Assembly: GCF_000257665.1 (NCBI RefSeq)
Contig: NZ_AJKR01000003.1
Coordinates: 248,001-312,000 of the forward strand
DNA: 64,000 nucleotides
Origin: Candidatus Aquiluna sp. IMCC13023
Lineage (GTDB): Bacteria; Actinomycetota; Actinomycetes; Actinomycetales; Microbacteriaceae
Direction: 5' to 3'
Shown here: in pieces, positions 25,284-36,364 of the stretch
Layout of the letters: the number at the start of each line of letters is the position of its first letter
Position numbering within the stretch: position 1 is the stretch's first letter
Position numbers and translations under genes: made by a program
The notes under the pieces: generated by a model
Databases searched by the model: none
What the model saw: only the letters and a program-made list of their open reading frames with translations
What the model was told of the DNA's origin: nothing

Positions 25284-26042
25284 CTAGTTTAGTGGGGCAT
25301 CTAAGGCACCACCGAAGCGGCGCTGCCTTCTTCCAAACTCACCAATAGCCTCCCACATTGACTCGCGAGTGAAATCAGGCCACAGAACGTCCATGAAAAT
25401 CATCTCCGCATAGCTCGATTGCCAAAGCATGAAGTTAGAAATACGCATCTCTCCGCTCGATCGCAAGAACATGTCCACGTCCGGAAGTTCTGGAACATAA
25501 AGTCTTTTTTGAATCGTCTTCTCGGTTATGGATTTGGGAACAGAACCACTAGCGCTGAACTCTTGGAGAATCTTGTTCACGGCGGCAACTATCTCCTGCC
25601 GTCCTCCGTAGTTAACAGCCATGGTTAGGACCAAACCGGTGTTGTTCTTGGTCATTTCCTCGGCGACACGTAGCTCACGCACGACGCTAGGCCAAAGCCT
25701 ACGCTCCGACCCAGACCAACGAATGCGAACGTTCCATTCCATGAGGAGGTCTCTTCGTCGCCTCAAAACATCCTTGTTGTAGCCCATTAGGAACTTGACC
25801 TCTTCGGTCGAGCGCTTCCAGTTCTCCGTCGAAAATGCATAGGCAGTCAGATTCTCGACACCCGCGTTACTCGCGCCTGCAACTGCCTCCAATAGCGCTG
25901 CCTCGCCAGCCCTATGACCCTCGGTGCGAGTAAGACCACGCTCATTGGCCCACCGACCATTCCCGTCCATAACCATCGCGATGTGCTTTGGAACAGTCCC
26001 AAAGGTAGGCACTTTTCTCGTCGGGTCATTTAGTTTTATCAA
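25284..26042 (-). CDS. uppS: Undecaprenyl (isoprenyl) diphosphate synthase
   Basis: 252 residues, cis-prenyltransferase. Catalytic Asp26 in HIAMVMDGNGRWA, then RTEGHRAG, AFSTENWKRS and the C-terminal LRSSGEMRISNFMLWQSSYAE signature. It builds the long polyprenyl diphosphate carrier for peptidoglycan and glycolipid synthesis. Some actinobacteria have two cis-prenyltransferases, and chain length is not determined here. It overlaps recO by four bases (ATGA). It is the only prenyl diphosphate enzyme in the window, so the allylic donor for the UbiA protein must come from elsewhere. Confidence 0.95.
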   Translation of the reverse strand: MIKLNDPTRKVPTFGTVPKHIAMVMDGNGRWANERGLTRTEGHRAGEAALLEAVAGASNAGVENLTAYAFSTENWKRSTEEVKFLMGYNKDVLRRRRDLLMEWNVRIRWSGSERRLWPSVVRELRVAEEMTKNNTGLVLTMAVNYGGRQEIVAAVNKILQEFSASGSVPKSITEKTIQKRLYVPELPDVDMFLRSSGEMRISNFMLWQSSYAEMIFMDVLWPDFTRESMWEAIGEFGRRQRRFGGALDAPLN

Positions 26043-26761
26043 CTTCGCTCCACGTGCTCCAGGGATCTAAGTCCTCTTTCGAGCTGCCATTGCAAGTAGC
26101 CAGCCACGACACCGCTCACGGACGCACGCGTTGCCAAGTTAGCGCGACCAACGCTTGGCCAATCACCGATAAGCAGTGCGCTAATGTGCGAAATTCCATC
26201 GACCCCAAGACGGACCGATCCGGGCATGGTGCAAGATTGGCAACTAACAGATCCAGAGTGAACGGAAAACGAAACAGTTTCGGTTGAGGCGCAACCCTGG
26301 CACTGGTCAATATTGGTTATCCAACCTGAGATTGCCAATGCCCGCAAAAGGTACGAGTCCAGGATCTGATCAGAGGCATGCTCTTTCAGTGAAAGAGCCC
26401 TGAGAGCTCCAATCACGAGCATGTAGTGCTGGGAGGAAGAATCTTCGCGCGTGAAGCGTTCGGCCGCTTCGACAACAGCACTAGCTGCTGTGTATCTGGC
26501 GTAATCCGCGATTATGACGGCTCCGTAGTTAGCGAGTTGCTCGACCTGAGAAACAGTGTCTAGGTTTCTGCCTTCGTAGAGCTGCAAATCCACAACATTA
26601 AACGGCTCTAACCTTGCGCCAATTCTGCTGCTAGTTTTCCTGACACCCTTTGCAACTGCTCGAACTTGACCGTGATTCTTTGTCAAAAGTGTCACTATGC
26701 GATCGACTTCCCCGAGCTTGTGGGTTCGGATGACGACGGCTTCATCTCGGTAATGCGGCAT
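26039..26761 (-). CDS. recO: DNA repair protein RecO
   Basis: 240 residues. N-terminal OB fold (YRDEAVVIRTHKLGEVDRIVTLLT) followed by a helical domain and a four-cysteine zinc site (CQGC and CQSC). RecO loads RecA onto SSB-coated DNA in the RecFOR pathway. It stands between leuA and uppS, the usual actinobacterial recO-uppS pairing. ATG 26761. Confidence 0.94.
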   Translation of the reverse strand: MPHYRDEAVVIRTHKLGEVDRIVTLLTKNHGQVRAVAKGVRKTSSRIGARLEPFNVVDLQLYEGRNLDTVSQVEQLANYGAVIIADYARYTAASAVVEAAERFTREDSSSQHYMLVIGALRALSLKEHASDQILDSYLLRALAISGWITNIDQCQGCASTETVSFSVHSGSVSCQSCTMPGSVRLGVDGISHISALLIGDWPSVGRANLATRASVSGVVAGYLQWQLERGLRSLEHVERS

Positions 26762-26788
26762 AGGACAAGTATCGCAAAAATTGCGGGT

Positions 26789-28591
<1,803 letters not shown>

Positions 28592-28607
<16 letters not shown>

Positions 28608-28633
28608 CCAATAAGCAGGAGGTTAAAACTCAT
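28592..28633 (-). CDS. leuA leader peptide
   Basis: ATG 28633 opens a 13-codon frame encoding MSFNLLLIGRDEA and ending in TAG. Three consecutive leucine codons (CTC CTG CTT, 28621-28613) and one isoleucine lie directly before the 10-bp attenuator stem. Leucine leader peptides before leuA are known from comparative studies of actinobacteria, and this one fits that model: leucine shortage stalls the ribosome and frees downstream transcription. TGCTAGCCT, an extended -10-like element, ends six bases before the ATG, so the transcript could even be leaderless. Confidence 0.72.
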
Positions 28634-28665
28634 GTTCTCAGGCTAGCACTTGAGGACCAGTTGCG

Positions 28666-29550
28666 CTAGAACCCGAGTTTTCCAAGCTGCTTGGCATTTC
28701 TTTGCCAGTTTTGAGCAATTCTGACTTGAATTGCCAAGTGAATGGGCTCATCCATCAAGGCTTCGATTTCACGCCTGGCCTTCTGACCTATGGTTTTCAA
28801 CATCGAGCCGCCCTTGCCGATAATGATCCCCTTCTGGGAATCGCGTTCGACCCAAACCGAAACGTGTACGGTCGGCTTTTTTGTATCGTAGAGAATTTCA
28901 TCCAAGGTGACGGCAAGTGAGTGTGGCAGCTCATCATTGACTAACTCCAGAGCCGCTTCCCGCACCAGCTCGCAAATCCGATCCTCAAGAGGTTCTTCAC
29001 TCACGACATCTTTCTCATAGAACAGAGGCCCAATCGGTAAGTAGCTAATCAGAAGTGTCTCTAGAAGCTCAACCTGCTCCATCGTGGCGGCTGAAACCGG
29101 AACAATTTCCTTCCAGTCATGTAATTCTGAGACTGCCATCAGGTGTTGAGCAAGTTTTTGCTTAGATACGGTTTCACACTTGGTGACAATTGCGATTTTC
29201 TTGGCACGGCCGTATTTGGCAATGTCCGCAACAATTTTTCGATCACCCGGCCCAATTTCCTCATTGGCCGGAGTGCAAAACACGATTACATCTACCTCGT
29301 GCAAAGTCGAGCTTACAAGATCGTTTAACCGCTGTCCCAAAAGCGTTCTTGGCCTGTGAAGACCAGGAGTGTCAACCATTATCAACTGGCCAGTCTCCGT
29401 GGTCTTGATTGCCCTAATTGCGCGCCTGGTGGTTTGTGGCTTAGAGCTAGTGATGGCGACTTTCTCACCGGCGATAGCGTTAGTCAGCGTTGACTTGCCA
29501 ACGTTCGGTCGGCCCACGAAGCTTACAAACCCAGATCTAAATTCACTCAT
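28666..29550 (-). CDS. era: GTPase Era
   Basis: 294 residues. G1 GRPNVGKST (13-21), G3 DTPGLH, G4 as TKCE instead of the common NKxD. The C-terminal KH domain contains GMLKTIGQKAR-like VIGKGGSMLKTIG segment that binds the 3' end of 16S rRNA during 30S assembly. It overlaps the CorC gene by eight bases. The ybeY-corC-era order next to phoH is a conserved ribosome-maturation block. Confidence 0.95.
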   Translation of the reverse strand: MSEFRSGFVSFVGRPNVGKSTLTNAIAGEKVAITSSKPQTTRRAIRAIKTTETGQLIMVDTPGLHRPRTLLGQRLNDLVSSTLHEVDVIVFCTPANEEIGPGDRKIVADIAKYGRAKKIAIVTKCETVSKQKLAQHLMAVSELHDWKEIVPVSAATMEQVELLETLLISYLPIGPLFYEKDVVSEEPLEDRICELVREAALELVNDELPHSLAVTLDEILYDTKKPTVHVSVWVERDSQKGIIIGKGGSMLKTIGQKARREIEALMDEPIHLAIQVRIAQNWQRNAKQLGKLGF

Positions 29551-30616
29551 CTGTCACGAGTTTACGAACTAATACGCTCAGCAGTTGGCCTTTCTTGGCA
29601 ACTACGCGCTCGGCAGTAAGCATTAGACCCTGCACCTCGACTGTTTCCCCACCAACCGGGAGCGCTCCGATTGCCTTGACTAGAAGACCGCCGATTGTGT
29701 CAACATCATCGTCCTCAAGCTCAATCTCGAAGATTTCAGCAATTTCGTCCAACGGAGTTCTGGGCTGACACCTGAAAGTTGTTTCAGAAAGCTTCTCGAT
29801 TCCGACAACCTCACGGTCGTACTCGTCGCCAATCTCGCCAACGAGCTCCTCGATCAGATCCTCAACGGTCACGATTCCAGCTACTCCGCCATATTCGTCG
29901 ACGACAATTGCAATCTGAGTTTTTACCCGCTGCATCTCTTGAAGCAGATCTGCTACCGACTTGGATTCTGGAGTAAAGAGCGCCTGTCTTGCAGCATCAA
30001 TGGCTTTTTTGACCGACAGTAGGCCCGGATCTTGATGCACGACCCTGGCAAGATCCTTTAGGTAGAGCACGCCAACAACGTCATCGACGCTCTCTCCCAC
30101 AACCGGCAGCCTCGAAAACCCAGTCGCCATAAACGTGCTCAATGCATCCTCGAGCAGTGCATCGCTGTCAACTACTTCCACGTCTACCCGGGGGACCATG
30201 ACCTCTCGGACCACCGTTTCGCCAAATTCCTCAACAGAGTCCAGAAGTTCTTGTTCATACTCCTCGGCCACCTCAGGAGTCACAAGCCGGATTGGAGCAA
30301 CCAATTTGCTCCACCATGTCACAAGCCCATTGGCCTTGCTAGATAGCGTCTCGGCAAATTTAGCCCTACCCAGAATTCGACCAAGCAGCTGCTGTGAAAA
30401 CCAAAGTACGAGTAGGCCTGCAGCCAAAATGTAACCAAGATTGCCGGCATTCACGGCAAAAACCAGCCAAAAACCGGCTAAAGCGCTCAGTAATAGCGCT
30501 CTGGCTATAGATAAAGCTCCGGCCCGAGCATCTTCAGCGATTTCGAGCGTGGTCTGAATGGTGGCCAGAATGATCAATAGGGCCGCCAGCAATAAACCTG
30601 AGATTACGAAAATCAA
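29543..30616 (-). CDS. HlyC/CorC family CBS-domain membrane protein
   Basis: 357 residues. Two to three N-terminal membrane helices (a short DUF21 region), then a paired CBS domain ([30 protein letters not shown]) and a C-terminal CorC/HlyC transporter-associated domain. Related proteins are linked to magnesium or cobalt efflux, and to sodium-driven magnesium transport; the hemolysin name is historical. The DUF21 part seems shorter than the usual four-helix module. It overlaps ybeY by four bases and era by eight. Confidence 0.88.
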   Translation of the reverse strand: MIFVISGLLLAALLIILATIQTTLEIAEDARAGALSIARALLLSALAGFWLVFAVNAGNLGYILAAGLLVLWFSQQLLGRILGRAKFAETLSSKANGLVTWWSKLVAPIRLVTPEVAEEYEQELLDSVEEFGETVVREVMVPRVDVEVVDSDALLEDALSTFMATGFSRLPVVGESVDDVVGVLYLKDLARVVHQDPGLLSVKKAIDAARQALFTPESKSVADLLQEMQRVKTQIAIVVDEYGGVAGIVTVEDLIEELVGEIGDEYDREVVGIEKLSETTFRCQPRTPLDEIAEIFEIELEDDDVDTIGGLLVKAIGALPVGGETVEVQGLMLTAERVVAKKGQLLSVLVRKLVTDE

Positions 30617-31071
30617 GAGGTTTCCAATTTATAGAAATCAGCTAGCAAGTTTTTTTGCAGATCAAACATTTCTTTTTCTTCCTCCGGCTCAGCATGGTCA
30701 AAACCGACCAGGTGGAGCATGCCGTGGGTTACCAGCAGCAGGATTTCATTGATTGTTTCGTGACCAGCTGTTTTAGCTTGCTTTATTGCAACCTGCGGGC
30801 ACACGACTATGTCGCCCAAAATTCCTTCGGGCGAGCTGTTCCGGTCCGTACCTGGACGTAATTCATCCATGGGAAAACTCAAGACATCGGTTGGTCCTGG
30901 TTCATCCATCCACTTGATGTGAAGGTCAGTCATCGGCCCCTCGTCAACAAAGGTAATCCCCAGGTCCACCAATTCGTGAAGCTTCAGCGCTCCACGGACA
31001 AAATATGCCAGCTCAAGCACGCGTTCGGTATCTACAGTTATTTCGGATTCATTGGCTATTTCAAGGCTCAT
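30613..31071 (-). CDS. ybeY: Endoribonuclease YbeY (rRNA maturation factor)
   Basis: 152 residues. The UPF0054 zinc site is complete: His116, His120 and His126 in THGMLHLVGFDHAE. It takes part in 16S rRNA 3'-end processing and ribosome quality control. Overlaps phoH and corC by four bases each, showing one translational chain phoH-ybeY-corC-era. Confidence 0.95.
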   Translation of the reverse strand: MSLEIANESEITVDTERVLELAYFVRGALKLHELVDLGITFVDEGPMTDLHIKWMDEPGPTDVLSFPMDELRPGTDRNSSPEGILGDIVVCPQVAIKQAKTAGHETINEILLLVTHGMLHLVGFDHAEPEEEKEMFDLQKNLLADFYKLETS

Positions 31072-32015
31072 TTGATTGCCGCTCTGTCATACGCCTCAAC
31101 GATTCTTGTGACTAGTTCGTGTCTAACTACATCTCTGCTTGTTAGCTTTTGAACGTTGAGTCCTTCAACATCAGCCAGCACCGTCTGAGCAATCCCGAGT
31201 CCGGACTTCCCACCGGGAAGATCGATCTGAGTTACGTCTCCGGTTACAACCATCTTGGAATTGAACCCCAGTCTTGTCAGAAACATCTTCATTTGTTCAC
31301 CGGTGGTATTTTGCGCCTCGTCAAGAATTATGAAGCTGTCGTTTAGAGTTCTGCCTCGCATGTACGCAAGAGGCGCAACCTCAATAACCCCTGCCTCCAT
31401 AAGCCTTGCTGTCACATCGGGCTCGAGCATCTCCTGAAGTGAATCAAACAGCGGTCTTAGATAAGGATCGATTTTTTCACTGAGTGTCCCAGGCAAAAAG
31501 CCAAGCCTCTCTCCGGCCTCAACGGCTGGCCGAGTAAGGATTATCCGGCTGACTTCTTTTCGATAAAGTGCCTCCACGGCCTTTGCTACCGCCAAGTAAG
31601 TTTTTCCAGTGCCCGCAGGTCCAATCCCAAAGGTGATGGTGTTCTGGTCAATGGCATCTAGGTACTCTTTTTGACCCGCCGTCTTAGCCCTTACCGTCTT
31701 AGCGGGCGTGTTTATCGTGCTTGACGCAAGTATCTTTGAGGCTGGCTGCTGTTTATTGTCCTGAATAATTCGTATCGTCTCTGAAACACCTTGAGGATCT
31801 GGGCTTAGGCCTTGCTTTATCATCTCTGCAAGCTGCTCAAACACCTCAGAAGCTAGATCCAACTGAGCCTGGTCACCCGTGAGATTAAAAACATTCCCCC
31901 GATTTTGAATGACTAAGCCCGGCAGCTCAGCCTCAATTCGCTTCAGATTCCTGTCTTGCTCGCCCAACAGATCAAGGAGTGCTACTCCGGTTATTTCAAA
32001 ACTTGTTTTAGCCAC
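31068..32015 (-). CDS. phoH: PhoH family ATPase
   Basis: 315 residues. N-terminal KH-like region, then a P-loop ATPase with Walker A GPAGTGKT, the PhoH signature LTRPAVEAGERLGFLPG, and Walker B FIILDEAQNT. Function is likely RNA-related, judging by its constant place upstream of ybeY; the phosphate-starvation name comes from E. coli. GTG start at 32015 overlaps the HIT stop by one base (TAGTG). Confidence 0.93.
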   Translation of the reverse strand: MAKTSFEITGVALLDLLGEQDRNLKRIEAELPGLVIQNRGNVFNLTGDQAQLDLASEVFEQLAEMIKQGLSPDPQGVSETIRIIQDNKQQPASKILASSTINTPAKTVRAKTAGQKEYLDAIDQNTITFGIGPAGTGKTYLAVAKAVEALYRKEVSRIILTRPAVEAGERLGFLPGTLSEKIDPYLRPLFDSLQEMLEPDVTARLMEAGVIEVAPLAYMRGRTLNDSFIILDEAQNTTGEQMKMFLTRLGFNSKMVVTGDVTQIDLPGGKSGLGIAQTVLADVEGLNVQKLTSRDVVRHELVTRIVEAYDRAAIK

Positions 32016-32356
32016 TAGTTGGACTGCTCACTAAGAATATGCGCGTGAGTGTGAAAGACCGATTGCCCCTCACGCTTGCCAGAATTGAACTGAAGCTTGA
32101 ACTGACCGTCAGTTTTTGTCGCCGCAACTTTTCGAATCAACTCAAAAAGACCGTTAAGGCTCGAAGAATTATCAAGCTGAAGAATGTTTTCACTGTGAAT
32201 TTTTGGAACCACCAAAATGTGTACCGGAGCCTGCGGGTAAAGATCTAAGAAGGCTATGGCGTGCTCGTTTTCGGCGATCAGCTCGGTTGGAACCTCGCCA
32301 TCTACTATCTTGCAAAAAATACAGTCCACGTTTTCCTCCTTCATCATTTTAGCCAC
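32015..32356 (-). CDS. HIT-family nucleotide hydrolase
   Basis: 113 residues. Histidine triad His102-Thr-His104-Ala-His106 in FHTHAHILS; N-terminal CIFCKIVDGEVP with Cys12/Cys15, which bind zinc in relatives. Hint-type enzymes remove nucleoside monophosphates from AMP-lysine or similar adducts, including intermediates of aminoacyl-tRNA synthetases. GTG at 32356 overlaps the rsmE stop (TAGTG), but ATG at 32347 or 32344 could be used. Confidence 0.92.
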   Translation of the reverse strand: MAKMMKEENVDCIFCKIVDGEVPTELIAENEHAIAFLDLYPQAPVHILVVPKIHSENILQLDNSSSLNGLFELIRKVAATKTDGQFKLQFNSGKREGQSVFHTHAHILSEQSN

Positions 32357-33048
32357 TAGCTCCAGTGTCCAGACAGGGCCATTAGGGCTGCAATGGCTGC
32401 AGGTCCAGCGCTTGAAGTTCGAAGAATAGTTCCACCAAGCCGGACGCCTAAAAACCCTTGAGACAAAAGGGCGTCAATCTCTTGTTGTGAAAACCCGCCC
32501 TCTGGCCCCACCACAATGGTCACTTCATTCTCCAGCTCTAGTCCAACGATGCTTGTCGAAGCCTGGGGATCGAGTACAAGTCCGGTACCGATAGGTATCA
32601 ACTGCTTGAGAGTAGAAAGGTCTTTGATATCTGCCCTAAAAGCTTGCTGAGATTGCTTCATTGCGGAAATAGAGATTTGGTTCCAACGCTCTTGATTTCT
32701 TGACGCCTTTGCTCCCCACTCGACCACTGATCGTGATGCCTGCAGTGGGGTTATGCTCGAGACGCCTAATTCAACTGCGGTCTGGAGCGCAGCTTCGTCT
32801 CTGCCACCTTTAGCAAGTGATTGCACAAGGTGTATCGCAGGGGTTGACCTGGTTGTTACTTGGAATGATTTTGGTCCTAGCTGTCCTGCAGCGGCATTCG
32901 AAACTGTGGCGGTCAGTACTCCACCGACGCCATTTGTTATGGCGATCTCTTCCCCATCTCTGATCCGAAGACTCTTGAAATGTTCAAGCTCGGTAGCTGT
33001 AATAACAGATGAAGCCTCGGTAATGCTTGGGTCAAAAAACCAATGCAC
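32356..33048 (-). CDS. rsmE: 16S rRNA (uridine-1498-N3) methyltransferase
   Basis: 230 residues. N-terminal PUA-like domain, then a SPOUT (trefoil-knot) methyltransferase domain with VVGPEGGFSQQEID and the C-terminal LGGTILRTSSAGPAAIAAL. It methylates U1498 in the decoding centre of 16S rRNA. GTG start at 33048 shares a base with the dnaJ stop. It is placed in the hrcA-dnaJ-rsmE order usual in actinobacteria and firmicutes. Confidence 0.95.
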   Translation of the reverse strand: MHWFFDPSITEASSVITATELEHFKSLRIRDGEEIAITNGVGGVLTATVSNAAAGQLGPKSFQVTTRSTPAIHLVQSLAKGGRDEAALQTAVELGVSSITPLQASRSVVEWGAKASRNQERWNQISISAMKQSQQAFRADIKDLSTLKQLIPIGTGLVLDPQASTSIVGLELENEVTIVVGPEGGFSQQEIDALLSQGFLGVRLGGTILRTSSAGPAAIAALMALSGHWS

Positions 33049-34100
33049 TAGAACCTACCTCTAGCCCGACGACTGCCGAGCCTCGGCGAGTCATCCTTGT
33101 GAAGCGCCTTGAGTTTTTTGAAAAGATCTTTTTGTTTTCCGTCTATCCGGTTTGGCGTCAAGACCTTCAGTTGCAGCAAAAGGTCTCCGCGTCCACGACC
33201 GCGCAGTTTATTTGACCCAAGCCCCTTGAGAGTTATTACATCCCCGTGCTGAGCACCTGCCTTCACTGAAACCAGCGAGGGACCATCTAATGTGTCAATT
33301 TCGGTCTCGAAGCCAAGGGCGGCATCTGCAATTGGGACTTCCAGAACAGCCACCAAATTATCCCCATCGCGGCCGAAGATAGGATCGGCACGGACCGAAA
33401 TTTCAAGATAAATGTCCCCGCTGGGGCCCCCGCCGAAACCCACTTCGCCTTGACCTGGTAGGTGCAAACGCAAGCCGTCGGACACTCCAGCTGGGATATC
33501 GAGATCGAGATCTCTTGAGGCTCTGACTCTGCCCTGGGCTCGACATTCAACGCAAGGGTCCGGAATCACTTGACCGGTTCCCCGGCAGGTTCCACATGGT
33601 GCAGTGGTGACCATGGCCCCCATAAATGACTGCACCTGACGCTGAATCTGGCCTGACCCTCTGCAGATATCGCAGGTTTGAGCGCTTGTTCCTGGGCGAC
33701 AGCAGCTGCCCTTGCACTCCTCACAGAGAACCGCGGTGTCTATGGTTAGAACTTTGTTGGCACCGAAAACTGCCTCTTTCAAATCCAAGTCCACTCTCAG
33801 CAGGGCATCTTGACCTCTTTGAGACCTGGACTGCGGTCCGCGTTGGCCCCCGCCTCCGAAGAAGCTGTCAAAAATGTCTCCGATGCCAAATCCTTCGTTA
33901 CCGCCTCCGTCATAGCTAGCTCGACTGCTGCTATCACTGAGAACCTCGTAGGCGTGAGTCACAAGCTTGAAGCGTTCTTGGGCCTCTTTGGCAGGGTTGA
34001 TATCGGGGTGGAGCTCCCTTGCCAGTTTGCGATATGCCTTCTTGATTTGATCCTCGGTCGCATCTCTTGCGACTCCGAGAACTTCATAGTGATCGCTCAA
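33048..34100 (-). CDS. dnaJ: Chaperone protein DnaJ
   Basis: 350 residues. J domain with HPD (residues 32-34), a Gly/Phe-rich linker ([14 protein letters not shown]), a zinc-finger region and the C-terminal substrate domain. Of the four CxxCxGxG repeats, the second and third are canonical ([16 protein letters not shown]), the first is CEECKGSC and the fourth CVECRAQG, though all eight zinc cysteines remain. It stimulates DnaK. TTG start at 34100 overlaps the hrcA stop; control by HrcA/CIRCE upstream of hrcA is likely. It corresponds to the HrcA-linked DnaJ2 of actinobacteria. Confidence 0.94.
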   Translation of the reverse strand: MSDHYEVLGVARDATEDQIKKAYRKLARELHPDINPAKEAQERFKLVTHAYEVLSDSSSRASYDGGGNEGFGIGDIFDSFFGGGGQRGPQSRSQRGQDALLRVDLDLKEAVFGANKVLTIDTAVLCEECKGSCCRPGTSAQTCDICRGSGQIQRQVQSFMGAMVTTAPCGTCRGTGQVIPDPCVECRAQGRVRASRDLDLDIPAGVSDGLRLHLPGQGEVGFGGGPSGDIYLEISVRADPIFGRDGDNLVAVLEVPIADAALGFETEIDTLDGPSLVSVKAGAQHGDVITLKGLGSNKLRGRGRGDLLLQLKVLTPNRIDGKQKDLFKKLKALHKDDSPRLGSRRARGRF

Positions 34101-35122
34101 GAATTTGCCTCCAGTACATTGCTTAGATATTTTGCAACGGCTCTTACCGAAGCTATGTTCCCGGAATAGTTCATTCTTGTTGGCCCGAGTACGCCAATTT
34201 TTGCCAACTCGGTTCCGGAGTTTTCGTAACCGATGGCCATCATGGCTGCGTGCTGGACGCCAGCAACCCCAAGTTCGGACCCGATCTTCAAGCCCACCCC
34301 ATATTGATCGGTCTGCATTTCTTGCATCAAACGAAGCATTACTACTTGCTCCTCAATCGCCTCAAGGACACTTGAAAGCTCGCCACCAAAATCCTCATCG
34401 TGCTTCGCCAAATTCGCGGTGCCCGACAGAACTAAGCGCTCTTCTCTATTGGCATCGACCAAAGACTGAAGTTGAGACACGACCCTGCCAACAAAATCTC
34501 TTCGGCTGGGAGCAAATTCGGCTGGGAGTTTGTCCAAAATTATTTTTACATCAGTGTAGTTTGCACCGACTAGCATCCCGTTTAGTCGTCCGCGCAACTC
34601 GGTAACAAGATCTATTTCAGCCGGAGCACTCAACTCCACCTGAACCTGCTGAACCCTTCCCCTCTCAGAAATGAGCATCACAACAAGCCTTAGCTCGGCA
34701 ATAGGAATTAGCTCAACGTGGCGCACCTTGGCGTTGCCAAGCGTTGGATACTGCACAAGCGCCAAAGTATTGGTGAGCGCGGACAATGACCTAGCAGTTC
34801 TTTCTACAATCTCGTCCAGGTCAGTAGCCCCGTCCAAGAAAGTCTCAATCGCGCTACGTTCTGAGTGTGAAAGGGGCTTTATCTCACCGAGCTTGTCAAC
34901 GAACAGTCGGTAGCCTTTTTCGGTTGGAATTCTTCCGCTTGAAGTGTGTGGCGCGGTAATGAGGTCTTCTTCTTCTAAAAGCGCCATGTCATTGCGAATT
35001 GTTGCGGCAGAGACTCCCAGCGGGTGCCTATCAAGAAGTGACTTTGAGCCGACAGGCTGGTTCGAGGCGATGTAATCCTCAACAATTGCCCGCAAGACCT
35101 CTAGGGATCTGTTGGGAATCAT
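34097..35122 (-). CDS. hrcA: Heat-inducible transcription repressor HrcA
   Basis: 341 residues from ATG 35122. N-terminal winged helix ([20 protein letters not shown], then [14 protein letters not shown]) followed by the GAF-like HrcA core. It represses chaperone genes by binding CIRCE; GroEL normally helps it fold. A CIRCE element directly adjoins the start codon, so the gene should repress itself and dnaJ. GTG at 35128, inside CIRCE, is a less likely start because the conserved family begins at the MIPNR segment. No good ribosome site is seen; AGG ten bases before ATG is the best. Confidence 0.94.
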   Translation of the reverse strand: MIPNRSLEVLRAIVEDYIASNQPVGSKSLLDRHPLGVSAATIRNDMALLEEEDLITAPHTSSGRIPTEKGYRLFVDKLGEIKPLSHSERSAIETFLDGATDLDEIVERTARSLSALTNTLALVQYPTLGNAKVRHVELIPIAELRLVVMLISERGRVQQVQVELSAPAEIDLVTELRGRLNGMLVGANYTDVKIILDKLPAEFAPSRRDFVGRVVSQLQSLVDANREERLVLSGTANLAKHDEDFGGELSSVLEAIEEQVVMLRLMQEMQTDQYGVGLKIGSELGVAGVQHAAMMAIGYENSGTELAKIGVLGPTRMNYSGNIASVRAVAKYLSNVLEANS

Positions 35123-35148
35123 TAGCACTGACCTATCATGAGTGCCAA
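35122..35148 (-). promoter_or_regulatory. CIRCE operator
   Basis: Read on the minus strand: TTGGCACTC, nine bases, CAGTGCTAA. It matches the consensus TTAGCACTC-N9-GAGTGCTAA at 16 of 18 positions. It abuts the hrcA ATG (TAATG), so bound HrcA would block transcription and the mRNA form would overlie the initiation site. Confidence 0.88.
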
Positions 35149-35164
35149 GTCTATTGAATAAGTG

Positions 35165-36364
35165 CTAGTTCGTCAGCAGCTGAAGAACTATGCGATCAAC
35201 AAAAAGCCTCCCGGATGCAGTGACAGCCAAATTTTGGTTCTCAATCTTCAAGCTTCCGTCCAAAACAAAGGGGTCAATCGTGCTTTCCAAAATACCGAGC
35301 TCGGCCAATACTTTTAGAGGAATTCCGGTGCTGGTTCGAAGCTCCAACATCAGGCGCTCCTCGAGGTTGGTCCGTGCATCAATGTATTCGATGCCCGCAA
35401 CCGGCGAGCCGTTCGCAAGTTGTTTTTGATAGCTCAGAGGATGCTTAGTGTTCCAAAACCGATTCCCACTTAAATGTGAATGAGCACCGGGCCCAAACCC
35501 CCACCAGTCGGCGCTGCCCCAATAAGCGTGGTTGTGCTTCGAAGGTTTGCCCCAGTTGGCAACTTCATACCAAGGAAGACCGTTGGCCTGGAAAACTTGG
35601 TCCGCGATTTCAAACTTCTCTGCGTCTAAGTCATCGTCTGTTGCCGGCAATTCACCAACCTTGATTTGCCTGGCAAGCTTTGTTCCAGGCTCAACGATTA
35701 GGGAGTAGGCAGAGACGTGTCCAGTACCCATTGAGGCGGCGATTTCAGCGGTCCTTCTCCAAGAATCAAGAGACTCGTTTGGAGCGCCATAAATCAAATC
35801 GAGGCTGCTTTCTAACCCAAGCTCGGCTGCAGCCTTCAGGATTGGTTCAACTTTGTCTGGGTCATGAACTCGCTCTAGCGTGGCTAAAACCTTCGGGTCG
35901 AAACTCTGGACCCCGAGACTTATTCTGTTGACGCCTACGGCGGCAAGTTGCTCTAAATACTGAGGACTGGCAGATTCAGGGTTTGCTTCTAGTGTTATTT
36001 CGATGTCCGGTAAAAACCCATAATGATTTTTCAAGCTGGTCATGATTTGCTCGATTTGATTACTGGTAAAAAGCGATGGTGTCCCACCACCAAAAAACAA
36101 TGTGGAAAGACTCCGCTTCGCGTAGCCCGAGTTCTCAATAACCTTCGCACTCGCCTCTATTTCGGTAATTAGTGACTCGTGAAAACTCGACTGGGAGAGC
36201 CCCCCGATTTCCTTTGCGGTGTAGGTGTTGAAATCGCAATATCCGCATCTAAACTCGCAAAACGGAATGTGAACATAGGCGTGAAAGGTTTTTAGGTCAT
36301 CGAACCTAGGAGGTATTAGATTCGACTCTGGCCACGGCAGTCCAAGCGGCAAGCTGGCCGACAC
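35165..36364 (-). CDS. hemW: Radical SAM heme chaperone HemW (coproporphyrinogen III oxidase-like)
   Basis: 399 residues. The radical-SAM cluster motif CEFRCGYCDF (CxxxCxxC) is followed by FFGGGTPSL and the HemW C-terminal domain (GFGPGAHSHLSGNRFWN). HemW proteins bind heme and are no longer thought to be HemN enzymes. In this place between lepA and hrcA the gene is commonly misannotated as hemN. GTG start at 36364 overlaps the lepA stop (TAGTG). Confidence 0.93.
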   Translation of the reverse strand: MSASLPLGLPWPESNLIPPRFDDLKTFHAYVHIPFCEFRCGYCDFNTYTAKEIGGLSQSSFHESLITEIEASAKVIENSGYAKRSLSTLFFGGGTPSLFTSNQIEQIMTSLKNHYGFLPDIEITLEANPESASPQYLEQLAAVGVNRISLGVQSFDPKVLATLERVHDPDKVEPILKAAAELGLESSLDLIYGAPNESLDSWRRTAEIAASMGTGHVSAYSLIVEPGTKLARQIKVGELPATDDDLDAEKFEIADQVFQANGLPWYEVANWGKPSKHNHAYWGSADWWGFGPGAHSHLSGNRFWNTKHPLSYQKQLANGSPVAGIEYIDARTNLEERLMLELRTSTGIPLKVLAELGILESTIDPFVLDGSLKIENQNLAVTASGRLFVDRIVLQLLTN

